Notes under the pieces: model-generated
Database searches by the model: none
Told to the model about the DNA's origin: nothing
The model's input: the letters and a program-made list of their open reading frames with translations, nothing else
In this document: piece after piece, positions 24,258 through 34,900 of the stretch
Position numbering within the stretch: the stretch's first letter is position 1
How the letters are laid out: the number at the start of each line of letters is the position of its first letter
From: Mesaphorura yosii
Taxonomy: Eukaryota > Arthropoda > Collembola > Poduromorpha > Tullbergiidae
Assembly: GCA_009869945.1 (NCBI GenBank)
Contig: WIXG01000451.1
Location: 1-54,752 of the forward strand
Reading direction: 5' to 3'
Length of the DNA stretch: 54,752 nt
Program-made: the position numbers and the translations under genes

Positions 24258-24993
24258 AGTAATGGAATTTCCGGAATTTGGCAGTAGTTGTACGAGAGTC
24301 TCGATTTGCGTCGGAATTGTTACGTTTATCCTCACATAAAAGGTTCAGAAAGTGGAGTCGCGTGCTATGCAAATCAGGGATCAGTCTGCCCTTCTAAAAT
24401 AGAGGGTCGTGCGCTACCAAAGAGCACTTGCCTATCGCTGCTACTCAGAACGTCTTGAGACGCTGCTATTCTCTCTCCATCTCATTTGCATGGGCGGAGA
24501 GTGATGGAGAGAAGGGCATGGATTTGTGTTCTCGACAGACAGTCTCTTCATGCACTCACCACTTCATCATCGATACGTATTAATTTGCGGTTGAATAAAG
24601 TCTCTGTCTTGACTTCTTGTGACTTGTTGCGGGTGGTAGACTGCAAAGAAAAATTGAAACTCAGTGCACATCTCATTAGTCAAGAGTCAGTCTTCCAGCG
24701 AAGAGAAGCAGTGAGCGAGTCTTTTGTGGTTGCGGCAGCAGTTTGTAGTTTTGTAGTGGAGCACGGAGCAGTGACAAAGTCGTAAAGTGTCTCCAAACGA
24801 TAAAACCCCCTTTGCAAACGGCAACGAGAAAGCGTGGAGATTCAGAGTGTGGTGGTGTTTTCCGGGCAGGCAGGCGGTTGGAGTGCTTGCGAACGGGTGA
24901 ATTTCGGAGGAGGGCGGTCTCGGTTTTCGGTGGGCAGCAGTCATACTCCTCTATTGACTCAGTGCGGGTGCGCCAAAATAGTAGCAAGGGGGG
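24258..24993 (+). promoter_or_regulatory. GATA-C promoter and leader
   Basis: No coding exon. TCAGTC at about 24687 fits the arthropod initiator and would give a leader of roughly 300 nt before ATG 24994. This is a weak single-motif call. Confidence 0.35.
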
Positions 24994-27900
24994 ATGGACC
25001 ACCACCATCATCATCTCGAGCAGTCATCCAGCAGCAGCCGGGAGGACGGGGCTTCCATCGCCGTGGAGAGTAAGCCAAGCATCATGGACCTCGTCCTCGG
25101 ACATCACCACCACTCTCCTGATGGCAGTGATAGTGGAGAGCAGCACGATGATAGCGGAATAGGACACGAACCGCAGCTCCACATTGGATCAGTTCTCCGC
25201 CATCATGGAGGGGAGTCGATGAGTGAGAGGAGTGGAGAAGTCGAGCGCCATCATCATCAGAACGGAGGAGACTACGATGGGGGTGTGATTGTAGGAGAAG
25301 AGAGGTGAGTGCCGTATTCGGAGTAGTCATGGGGTACGACTTCCCAGGGCATTTTTCCCAGCAAATTCTCGTCGCGAGTTACCCTCTGCTGCTGTCATGA
25401 TCTCTCCCTTTCTTTATGGCTGCTCTCTCGACAGCAGTCGAGAACTTCGCCACCCTTCTCGAGTGTAACACTGCATTCATTGCTTCGGCAACAGAGAGCC
25501 ATTCCCTCGAGAGTAATGCGAATGATCTCTGCTCTCGGCCGGGGTCACGGCTCGAGAGTTGGCTGTTGGGGTCAGCGAGCAGAGGTCACGTTAAATATGA
25601 GCTCTACGGAATGCACTTTTCCATGATGAGAGGGGTTTTGCTGTTTTTCTCGAGTCACGACTTTGGCTCTCGGTTGCGAGACGATCAATGCACACAAGAA
25701 AATGACAAGGAGCGGTACATGGAATCAATTGACGTGTATTTTACCCGCAGGATCCTCCCCAACAACAGCAGTACAGAGCAAGAGGAGCAGCAATACTCCA
25801 GTAGTCATACTCAAGTGATCCAGTATTCGGGGGCAGTTGGCGCAGGGCCACACATACTTGAAGATTACACCCATACAGATCTGATCCACTCACCGAACGG
25901 GTCCAATTCGGGAGGGTCGAGTTGTGGGGGGTCATCAGGAGGGGAGCAGCAGGTGGAGTCTCCGTACCCTCCGGCGGGGAATCCTTTCTTCTACCCTCCT
26001 CCACAGGCGACTTATAGTGCGGATGGGCAGCCGGCGACGGGGTGCGGTGCGGGACCCGGTTGGGGTGGAGCGGCGGCGGGTACGTACATTTACCTATTAT
26101 TAGAATATGAGTCACCCTAGACCGACCCGCATGACGTAATCCAGCGCCCTTTAAGTCGTCCTTTTCTCTGGCGTCTCGAGTTTTCATAAGAGGATTAGCG
26201 TTGACTCACGACGACCGGTCTTTTTTGAGAGAGAAACAAGGCAGTGAATCTTTTGCCTCTTTCACACTGCTCGCTCGCTCGCGGTTTGACCCTTGCCTCC
26301 TTCCATGCACGATTCAAGGTTCAAGTCGTACACTGAATTATTGTTAGCTTGGAGTCACAGAGTTCCAAAGTTCACGGAATGATGATCGGAACAGAGAAAA
26401 CGTGCAGAGGCTATATTAAAAACGGCGAGAAGACGTGGAGGAGGCAATCGAGAGAACCAGAACGAACGATTCCCATGATTCCATGAATGCACGGGCCGCC
26501 AGGGCATTAACGACTGAGAGATTCACGGATAATTTACGGTGGCGGTGCACGAGAGTCATGACCTCAGAAATTTCGGGCCATGTCGATGCTCCACAATGAG
26601 TCGAAAGCCATTGGAACTCGCTAAAGACTGAGATTCGACTTTTGATCTGAGCACTGACAAATGTTGTAAACTCGCAGGTCTCCTCTCCCACCACCACGAA
26701 GACTTCCGGCCCGGGTCCTTCTTCGGCTCGAGGCTTCCAGGGTTCTACCCATCGGCGGCCGTGCAGCAACAGCAGCAGCAGAAAAATGGTGGGGGTTTTG
26801 GCGGCAGTACGAACCGTAAGTGCATCAGAGTGACGAACCTTTTACAATATCCTAATTGTACAATTTGGCAGAGTTCTCCGACGACCAACCACCTCACTGG
26901 CCACCCCCTCATTTCAACTTTCACCATCACCACCATCATGGGTTTCCACTACCTCCAGTTACTAGCAGTAACTCTCTTGGATTGGGACTGGGCTCAAACC
27001 CGCTCTACCCTACGGCGGCGGCGGCGATGGCTGGGTTGTTTAGGACCCAGCAGCCGATTCCTGTCAATATCAAGAGCGGCGGTGGAGTGCAGGGGCAGCA
27101 CTTCCTAAACGGTGAGTAGCCAATTTTTTTCTAGTTGCGCAATTCCAAGGCGCGAGATTCATGGATTCCGGGAGCGCGAACTCTGTACATTTTAAGAGGT
27201 CATTGGAGCAAATCTGAAGGGTTCAACGACCCCCCTTCATTTAACCACTCAGATTTCCAAAGGCGGCCTTGACTCGGGTCGCAGTCGTTAATTGCTGGTA
27301 GAAGTAGTCCGAGTTAATTGCTCAAAGAGACAGACACGAATAATCAATTACCATGGCAATTAACTCGGGAGTGCAGTTGAGGAAATCCCAAAGTAGAGGA
27401 TTCGAGTAAGAGCTTGACAACCTCTCTCTTTTAAGTGTTTTTGAGGGCAATGCAGAGTTTCCCGCCGCCCCGCTGCAAATCGGCAGCAGCTGTCAACAGA
27501 AGACTGCTGATAAGCAATCAGTCGGTGTCAATGGGACACTGTTTACATCCCATACACATAGCAGGGCGTAGGGGTATCTCATAGTAGTGCATCTCGGCGG
27601 CGGGGTTATCAATTGTCGATGATAAGAGTCTATCAGAAGGAGGAGATGTGTTCCAAAGACGGTCTAATCTCTAACCGAGAGACAGCTGTTCTCCCAGCTG
27701 ATTAGATTAGCGAAAAATATCTTGAGCAGGAGTGGTTGCATAGCACGTTAGAAATGTACACATCAGCTACCGATGACAACTTTAGAGACGCTCATTCTTC
27801 ATTTCGACTCACGTTTTCATTCCTCGTAATAATTTTGCTAATGACTCCAATTTAACGTTAGGAAACAGCCTGGGCTTATCAGCGATTCTGAACGCGTACT

Positions 27901-30900
27901 CCGTGTGTACGCACGCACTACGAGCATTACGAGCCATGTAATTTATGTGCTCTGGACTTGTAAAATTCCATGACATTCAAAATTCTGGTTGAATCGACAG
28001 CGCACAGACGAATCATTAACCGAGGCGCTCATGCAATCGTGCACTCAGCTGTGTCATTACAGAATTGCGAGACATTTCTGGACGATGTGTGTGGCCAGTA
28101 TGAAGTATCTCCAAGAATTATCTCTTACACTTTGTGGGGGCTAATTGTCGAATTTGGAATGAGTTAACCAATAGCAGAGCTCGTTATCTTCGAATTGGGG
28201 AGATAAGTGGCCACCACGAACAGCCTACAATGCTGGTCTGTTTAAATGGCAGCGGAGCAAGGATTTGCAGTGCCAAGGACTCGTAGCAGAGCTCAATTGT
28301 CTGCCAATATTCTTCGGTTAGGCAGGCTGGGAGTTTACATGAACTGTTCCAATTAAAAAGAGAGACGCCAGCACATTTGTGGTCCGCAGTCATTCTATTC
28401 TGGCCGGTTGCGGTTTGTAGGCAGTCTCCATTTCTCTGCTGGTGCGGTTAATTAAGGCGGACTCGCAGAGAGCCGTCCCTGTGCAGCAACGAGTGTGAGG
28501 TCATCATCACAATTCTTAATTATTGTTCTCGTCGTCGATATCCGCTCGATCCCATCATCAAGTCTCCATCCACACACTCGATTCCACGTATGACGCGAGG
28601 ATTTTGTATTTTGTACTTGGAAGATGTGTCGTACGGAGGATGTAGCATCCTGTGCCTTCTTCGTTCGTTCTGTCACTTGTCTCCATCCACTTGTCTCGAA
28701 GAATAATAAATTGAATTATTGTACTGCTGTATTTCTGACCGCACTCGAGTCGCTGCTGATAAGAAGATCCTTATTTCCCGTTAAACAACGGAGTTTGTTT
28801 ACTCGACGAGGAGGCAGCAGAGTCAGAATTTCTCTGTTGCTCACTGTTTGTTTGCATTTCCTCTCCGAGCTGCTATGATGATTTGTACACTCGCGTAAAC
28901 AATAATGCCACAATAATCCACTGCTTTTGTTTACACTACTATGTAATTCGATCCACAAGCTACTGTCGTCTGCTCTCGATCGAGTGGCGATGATGATGCG
29001 ATTAATAAACAAGACGATTGGTAAGACCATCGAGTACATTGTCTCTCCGTCCGTCAGTAAATTGCCTTCTTTGTGCGGTCAGTCTCAACAAAAGCCCAAA
29101 CGAAGAAGTTACGGAGGGTAATTAAAAGCGGATGTCTCGAAACGAGTAAAAGAGTGTATGCACACGTGTTCCCATAGTTCGCAAGCCGTTTTAAGACTGC
29201 CTTCAGAGTGGTCATGGTCGTCGAGTCTCAATCGGATGGGGACGACTCTTTCACGATTTCTCTCCTTAATCTTTCCTGTCTCTCTAAAAGTATGACTTTT
29301 TGTCACACGAAAATCAATCTTTGCACGAGCCAAACGAGAGTCGTGATTTGCACTGCAATTGCGTAAACAATCTGCTACTACTATTTTTATTATAAAAGTA
29401 GAGTCAGCATGTATTCAAGAGAGAGAGCGATTCTAAACAAAAAATGATCGAGAGAAGAGATTAACAAATTCAGAGTTGTTTTAAAATAAACAGGGTAATA
29501 AATCAAATTTAATGCAGGGAGCGCGCGTAATCCACAACACACTCCAAGTTGCGAAGGAGCCACCGAGTCTCGTCGCCATGTCAGCACGTTTTATCCGTGG
29601 CAATCGACCGTGAAAACTTGGAAATAATAGTTCATACAGAGAGGATTTCGACGCTGTTCCCTCTTAAAATTAGGGTATCGAGGTTGTTTATCTTATTGCA
29701 AAAAGAATCTTGACATGATTCACGAGCTCTTTTGTTCCTACGTCCTTCTGAGGAAATCGCGCATTTCTCTACACTTAAACAGCCGATTCTCCTACAATCC
29801 TTTAATATTTATGCACTCTAATTACTCCCCATTGGACTCCTCAAACAGCAGCATCCCCTTCAACAACCACCGACTTTTCCATCGATGACTGGGCGACTGA
29901 TGAATCCCGTGAATGTGTCAACTGTGGAGCCGTCTCTACCCCACTCTGGAGACGTGACGGGACCGGGCACTACCTCTGCAATGCTTGTGGATTGTATCAT
30001 AAGATGAACGGGATGAACCGGCCACTGATTAAGCAGCCGAAGCGAATCGTTAGTCGAGTTTATGGAATTAGCAAAGTGACGTAAAAGCTGAATGTGCCAG
30101 TGTGTACTCGTCGCTAAAAAAATATAAACACGCACGCCCGCCCGCAAATGCCGCCTGCGAAAATGCCTGAATTTTGAGCAGAAATCTTGGCACAAACGCG
30201 TACGAGAAAGAGTCCGTCCCAACAGAAACTAGAGTTTTACTAGATTTGATAGAATTTTGAATTTCCATAGCGTGCGCGAAGTCAATTCTTTTTTTTTGTG
30301 CACGTGTGCTGATTTTCTCTTCTCTCTTTTGATTGGTAGGGCACGGAACACCAACAGCACAGCACCAGCACACTCAACATAATCAGTACAGTAAAGGGGC
30401 AGGGCCGGGTGATGGATTCAGTTCAGGTGCAGTGCTGCAGCCCAGTTCCTCCACTGCGAAGCAGCGACTGGTGAGTAGTTTAAAGTTTAACGGGCCATAA
30501 AGTTCTTAACGTTCGTAGAGGGTTTAACATACAGCTCTTCCCCTGGCGGCGCGGCTTCCAGCTTCTTCCCGCTTTTGCACTGCTTTCTCCATGTCGCTTC
30601 CGCCTTCTTCCCAACGAAGTACACAGGGTCCACACTAAATACTCTCTCTTAATCACTGTAGAACGTCTCCCGCCGAGCTGGCCTCCTCTGCTCCAATTGC
30701 GGGACTGAGAAGACTAGCTTATGGAGGCGGAATCAATCAGGGGACCCTGTCTGCAACGCGTGTGGGCTTTACTACAAATTACACGGGGTTAGGAGGCCAG
30801 AGACGATGAAGAAGGACACCATTCAGACGAGGAAGAGGAAGCCGAAGGCGGCGGCGAGTTCGGGTTCGAAGAAGTCTTCAGGGGCGACGCCTGCAGGGCA

Positions 30901-31259
30901 CCATGGCCATAGCCATCATAATCTTCCAGGGCCGGGGCACGACTCGAATCTGCTTGGGACCCACCACGGGCTCTATACTCACCACAGCAGCACCAACCAC
31001 CAGCAAACAAATCTGATGCAGCCAATTGTTGGGGGAGGGCATGGCAACAGCCAGCAGCAGCAGCACTCGGCCATCTCGGCGTCAACGAACGGTGAGCTGA
31101 TTTTAACCATTGTAAAAGAGGTGTTCTGCTGACTTTTTGCGAGTACCCCATTTTAAACACCCTCCCCTCTTGTATGAATTCGCAGAGCTCCTCAAGAGCG
31201 TGCTCATGGCGGGCGGTGCAGGTGTGAGTGCTTCGGGCGGTGGGCTCCACCAAGTCTGA
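24994..31259 (+). CDS. Two-finger GATA transcription factor (GATA-C), serpent/GATAe class
   Basis: Third GATA factor, on the opposite strand to the other two. Exons: 24994-25304, 25751-26079, 26678-26815, 26872-27111, 29849-30048, 30363-30470, 30662-31091, 31186-31259; 609 residues in phase. It starts [15 protein letters not shown]. The N-terminal half is His/Gly/Gln/Pro-rich. The N-finger exon carries [18 protein letters not shown] and ends LIKQPKRI. The C-finger exon has [20 protein letters not shown], a [12 protein letters not shown] linker and QTRKRKPK. The tail ends [11 protein letters not shown]...LHQV. A 2.7-kb intron separates the activation region from the fingers. The junction after the N-finger is uncertain: donor 30049 (GTTAGT) is phase 0 and fits acceptor 30362, but a stronger pyrimidine tract precedes the AG at 30338-30339, which would need a phase-1 donor. 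The GDP, TEKTS and RRPE residues are atypical. Serpent versus GATAe is undecided. Confidence 0.87.
27112..29848 (+). promoter_or_regulatory. Large GATA-C intron with grouped GATA sites
   Basis: A 2.7-kb intron, by far the longest of the GATA genes. GATA cores occur at 27508-27514 (TGATAAG), 27605-27611 (minus), 27620-27626 (TGATAAG), 27875-27881 (minus TGATAAG), 28184-28189 (minus), 28201-28207 (AGATAAG) and 28757-28763 (TGATAAG). No coding exon is supportable. The position, between the activation-domain exons and the finger exons, suits an autoregulatory intronic enhancer. That role is inferred. Confidence 0.4.
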
Positions 31260-33119
31260 AAATACTGCACAAGCAGAGAGTGGTGGATCGATGGACTTTT
31301 GATATTAATTTGTGGACTCACAATCGGCTCTTTATAAAATGGATGGAGGATGAAAGATCCAATTTCTTTATGATATAGACTGCTAATGAGATACCTAGAT
31401 TAGACTCATAGGTGTTAGATGTTAGATTTAGATGTTGAATTTCTCCAGCCTCCCAGCTGCTGATTACGGTGAAGGAGTGCGAGTCGAGCTGTTGCCACCT
31501 TCTCAAGTCAAACCCAATTTACTGTACATGTTAATTTATTGTTTGATAATCGAATGATACTCTTGACTTTGTTTAGAAATGACGGGAGTTCTACTTTATT
31601 ATTAGTTTATGCTCCAATTTTTTTTTGCTAAAAGACTATTGTTATTGACTAGAAAATGTTTCCCCTTCAGTTTGACTCCTATGATTAATGTATCAATTAC
31701 TACTATGAATAATCGAGTCGACGAATTTGACTACGTGTAAATAGCAAGGACTTGTTAGATTTATAGTTTTTTTTTGCTGTGCCCTTCAAAATATTCAAAC
31801 TGAGCGCGCGAATTTTTCGATTACCCTTCGTTGTTACAATCGGTAAAGGGCGCGCGGCTTCAAGACTCCGTGAAGGGACCAACAATCATTATGAATTTAT
31901 ATCGCTCAGCACCTTTTTGTTATCTTAGACTTAGAAGTTTAATCACTGTTACCTAGACTCATTTAGATTTACATTTAGTTTAGAGCAAAAATACTCAGAC
32001 GAGAGACTCATTATTCATGAGAGATTAACGAGAGAAGAAAGTGATGTACACACACACAAAACACAAGTGAGAGGGAGATTCGAATTAAATCGTACGAAAA
32101 AGACCGTTTTGAGACTGTTTTCCTCCTTGCGCAGAGGTGGCGTTTCACTGGAGGAGCACACAATCAAGACAGTGTGCCTCAGGGCGTTCGCATCAGCTTT
32201 CATAAGTGTTTGGGGAGGTTCTTCTTTTTCTCGTCCGCTAGTTGAGCCGTTGTCAACCATACAGTTCACCTCCTGCGGTAATCTCTCGATGGTTGTCACC
32301 GGCCTGTTACTCCTCCTCTTATCAGCTGTACACAAACATGATGATGGATTAGCCGCCGCATTCCAATCATCCATCATTGTGCGCCCACTTCAGGACCTTC
32401 GGGAGAATTCGCAGAAAATGTTGCACGAGGGATCGTCCCAGAAATACAATCTCCGTGTGGGCATTTGAGATATACTCTCGATTCGCATACTTCCAGATTG
32501 ATGTGCATGTTTTTCCCAGAGCAGACTGCGCTCTAATCCCCATCTCGAGTGCATTGTTGTTATAATTCTCGTGAATTCCTCCGAGTTGACTCAACGACGG
32601 ATGCAGTGAATTAGAAGCTTCTCGAATAGAGTTGTTGATGGATGGACAGAGAGTCAGGAATTCTGTCGACGAGGCAGCACTCCTGGTGGATGCTCAGGTG
32701 CTTGAACCTCTTGACAAGAATAGCAACAAGTTGCGCACGGCCCCCGACCATCATGCAATTACACATAATACTGAATCACGCGATGCACCGCTCGGAGGAT
32801 TAAAACTCCATTTAGAATTACTCTCAGCCCACATCAACCGCCCGTGCACGTGCCCACCATCCCCCACAGCAGCTGCCAGTGATCAATCAATATCAGCATC
32901 TCCAATCAATCACAATCTACACCAAATTGGACGGCGCAGGAATTCCAGCACTTTGACTCTGCTGGACAATAAAACCCACCGCTCCGACCACCGCGAGGCT
33001 CGCAGTTTTCCATTAATTTGGCAGTAGAGAAAGTCAGTGCTCATCGAGACTACAAGAGGCTATACAAAGGCCTACGAGGCACTCGTTGGAGAAGCACATT
33101 ACAAGAAAGTGAAGCAATC
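31260..33119. other. GATA-C 3'UTR and oxidase upstream region
   Basis: AT-rich after 31260, consistent with a long 3'UTR; no clear AATAAA was assigned. An open frame at 32067-32468 shows no recognisable domain and is not called. TCAGTG at 33034-33039 is an initiator-like match 80 nt before the oxidase ATG. Confidence 0.4.
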
Positions 33120-34670
33120 ATGACGGATCGCCTCGTCTTGTTCTCACTCTTTCTCCTCCTTCTCTTCACCACCCCTGCACTCCCAAGAAACGTCCCCCCA
33201 GCACCAGCCTCCCAACTCCCACCAACCTTCATCGAGTGCCTTACTCAATCAGGCCATGCAGAACTGCTCCATACTTACACCACCGACCCCACATCTGACT
33301 ACAACACTTTAAATTACCAGTGGGAGCTCTTGATACCCACCAAGTACCCAGCAGCCTACTACCTACCTTCAACAGTTGAAGACATCCAATCAATAGTCGT
33401 CTGTTCTAAATTAAACGGAGTTAGACTCGTCCCCAAAGGAGGCGGCCACTCTTACGAAAAGTACTCTTACGGGGACGAAGACAGTGTTATAATCGACATG
33501 CAGAAGTTAGACTCGTTAACTGTTAATGCAAGATCGGAAGAATTCACCATAGGAGCAGGAGCTCTCCTATCCCAACTCGCCTGGCCTTTATATTCCAACT
33601 ACAGATTAGTAACCCCCCACGGCACCTGCCCGACCGTTGGCATCGCAGGGCTCGCACTAGGCGGTGGTTATGGCTACCTATCAAGATTGTATGGATTGAC
33701 TACGGACGCTATATTGGAAGTGGAGATGGTCAATTCTGATGGAGGTGTAGTAACAGTAAGCCCAAATTCAAATGCAGATTTGTACTGGGCCCTCAAAGGA
33801 AGTGGAGCTGGGTCGTATGGGATTGTTACTAAACTCAAAATGAGGGGCTACCGTGCTCCAACTGAAGTAATTTTCGGAGTCGCAACCTACGATTTACAAG
33901 ACTTCATCGCAGTTTTTAATTCTTGGCAATTATTCGTCCTATCTTACCCACCCGACACGATCAACACCAAACTGAGCATAAAAAACGGTAGAGTTACCGT
34001 GGAGATTTTTGAAATCCAAACTGAAGAGGGCTTACTACACTATGGATTAGATAGAATCAGGGAGTATTACGAGCGGTTCCCCCCAACAGAAGTAAATTAC
34101 GACCACTACGACTACCCAGCTTTTATGATGAAGACGATGCACGCGGAGGCTTACGGAGTTCAGAGACCTGAGGATTTCGTGCATTTAACTCGGCACTCAC
34201 AAACTCCAAAGAGATTCAAAGCCAAGTCTTTCTTCGTCTCTCAACAAGTTGGAGGGCAGGATTTGGCGGCGATTGACAATGTGCTGTCTTTAATCCCCTC
34301 CCCTTCGGATATAATCATAGAATTCTACGCTTTTGGGGGAGCCATCAACAAACCTGAGCATGTGGGGCACTCGAGCTTCATGCACCGGGCGCAGTCGATT
34401 TACTTGGTGCAGGCTTTCTATGAGCATAGACCGGGGCCTTTAAATTTATTAGATGCCGATCGTTGCCTCGCCTGGCTGAGGCAATTCTATGATGTCTCTA
34501 AATCGATAATGCAGACGAGCGCTAGCTATCAGAACTATGCAGATTCGGAGCTGGATGACTGGGCGAATAGGTACTTTGGATGGAATTTCGAGAGGCTGAT
34601 GCAGATTAAGAGGGAGGTGGATCCGAGGAATGCTTTCCGGCATCCTCAGTCAGTTCCGCTGTGGCACTGA
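33120..34670 (+). CDS. Secreted berberine-bridge-type FAD-linked oxidoreductase, intronless
   Basis: A flavoprotein oxidase of the BBE/VAO family, which oxidises sugars, alkaloids and other alcohols or amines using covalently bound FAD. A single 516-residue exon. ATG 33120 opens a signal peptide (MTDRLVLFSLFLLLLFTTPA), so the enzyme is probably secreted. FAD-binding domain: STVEDIQSIVVCSK, then VPKGGGHSYEKYS with H110, then GTCPTVGIAGLALGGGYG with C170. These fit the His and Cys positions used for bicovalent FAD in this family. The C-terminal BBE segment is present: DWANRYFGWNFERLMQIK then DPRNAFRHPQSVP. Most genes of comparable size in this window have introns; this one has none. The family is common in bacteria, fungi and plants and scarce in animals, so horizontal acquisition is a reasonable inference. 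The signal peptide and an ATTAAA at 34743-34748 show it is equipped for expression here. Substrate unknown. Confidence 0.9.
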   Translation: MTDRLVLFSLFLLLLFTTPALPRNVPPAPASQLPPTFIECLTQSGHAELLHTYTTDPTSDYNTLNYQWELLIPTKYPAAYYLPSTVEDIQSIVVCSKLNGVRLVPKGGGHSYEKYSYGDEDSVIIDMQKLDSLTVNARSEEFTIGAGALLSQLAWPLYSNYRLVTPHGTCPTVGIAGLALGGGYGYLSRLYGLTTDAILEVEMVNSDGGVVTVSPNSNADLYWALKGSGAGSYGIVTKLKMRGYRAPTEVIFGVATYDLQDFIAVFNSWQLFVLSYPPDTINTKLSIKNGRVTVEIFEIQTEEGLLHYGLDRIREYYERFPPTEVNYDHYDYPAFMMKTMHAEAYGVQRPEDFVHLTRHSQTPKRFKAKSFFVSQQVGGQDLAAIDNVLSLIPSPSDIIIEFYAFGGAINKPEHVGHSSFMHRAQSIYLVQAFYEHRPGPLNLLDADRCLAWLRQFYDVSKSIMQTSASYQNYADSELDDWANRYFGWNFERLMQIKREVDPRNAFRHPQSVPLWH

Positions 34671-34742
34671 AATCTAGATTTGCTGTTACTTTGTAGTGTA
34701 TTTTACTCATAGACAAGTAGATACATTTTCGCTGATTTCGTG

Positions 34743-34748
34743 ATTAAA
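34743..34748 (+). terminator. Oxidase poly(A) signal
   Basis: ATTAAA, a common variant signal, 72 nt after the stop. Confidence 0.4.
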
Positions 34749-34880
34749 ACTGATTTATTTTTTGCATTTTGAAGTTTGGTTGCTGTGGACTTTGTGTTTT
34801 TCTATCATTGGGAAGTGCATTTTCTTCCGTCTGTTTATCGCTGTGAACTTGTTCGGACTTGGGTTTTAAGGGCAACGGAA

Positions 34881-34886
34881 TTTATT
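34881..34886 (-). terminator. Carboxylesterase poly(A) signal
   Basis: AATAAA on the minus strand (TTTATT on plus), 15 nt past the stop codon. Confidence 0.6.
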
Positions 34887-34900
34887 CAACCATAAATACA

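Noticed and set aside
25416..25750. Upstream part of the open frame entering GATA-C exon 2
   Set aside because: A CCCGCAG acceptor at 25750 with matching phase shows that the upstream part is intron read-through.
14749..31259. Naming GATA-B and GATA-C as serpent or GATAe
   Set aside because: Finger residues recalled from memory do not separate the two reliably; a tree is needed, so no symbol was given.
32067..32468. 133-codon plus-strand open frame between GATA-C and the oxidase
   Set aside because: No recognisable domain, no acceptable splice context and composition like the surrounding non-coding DNA.
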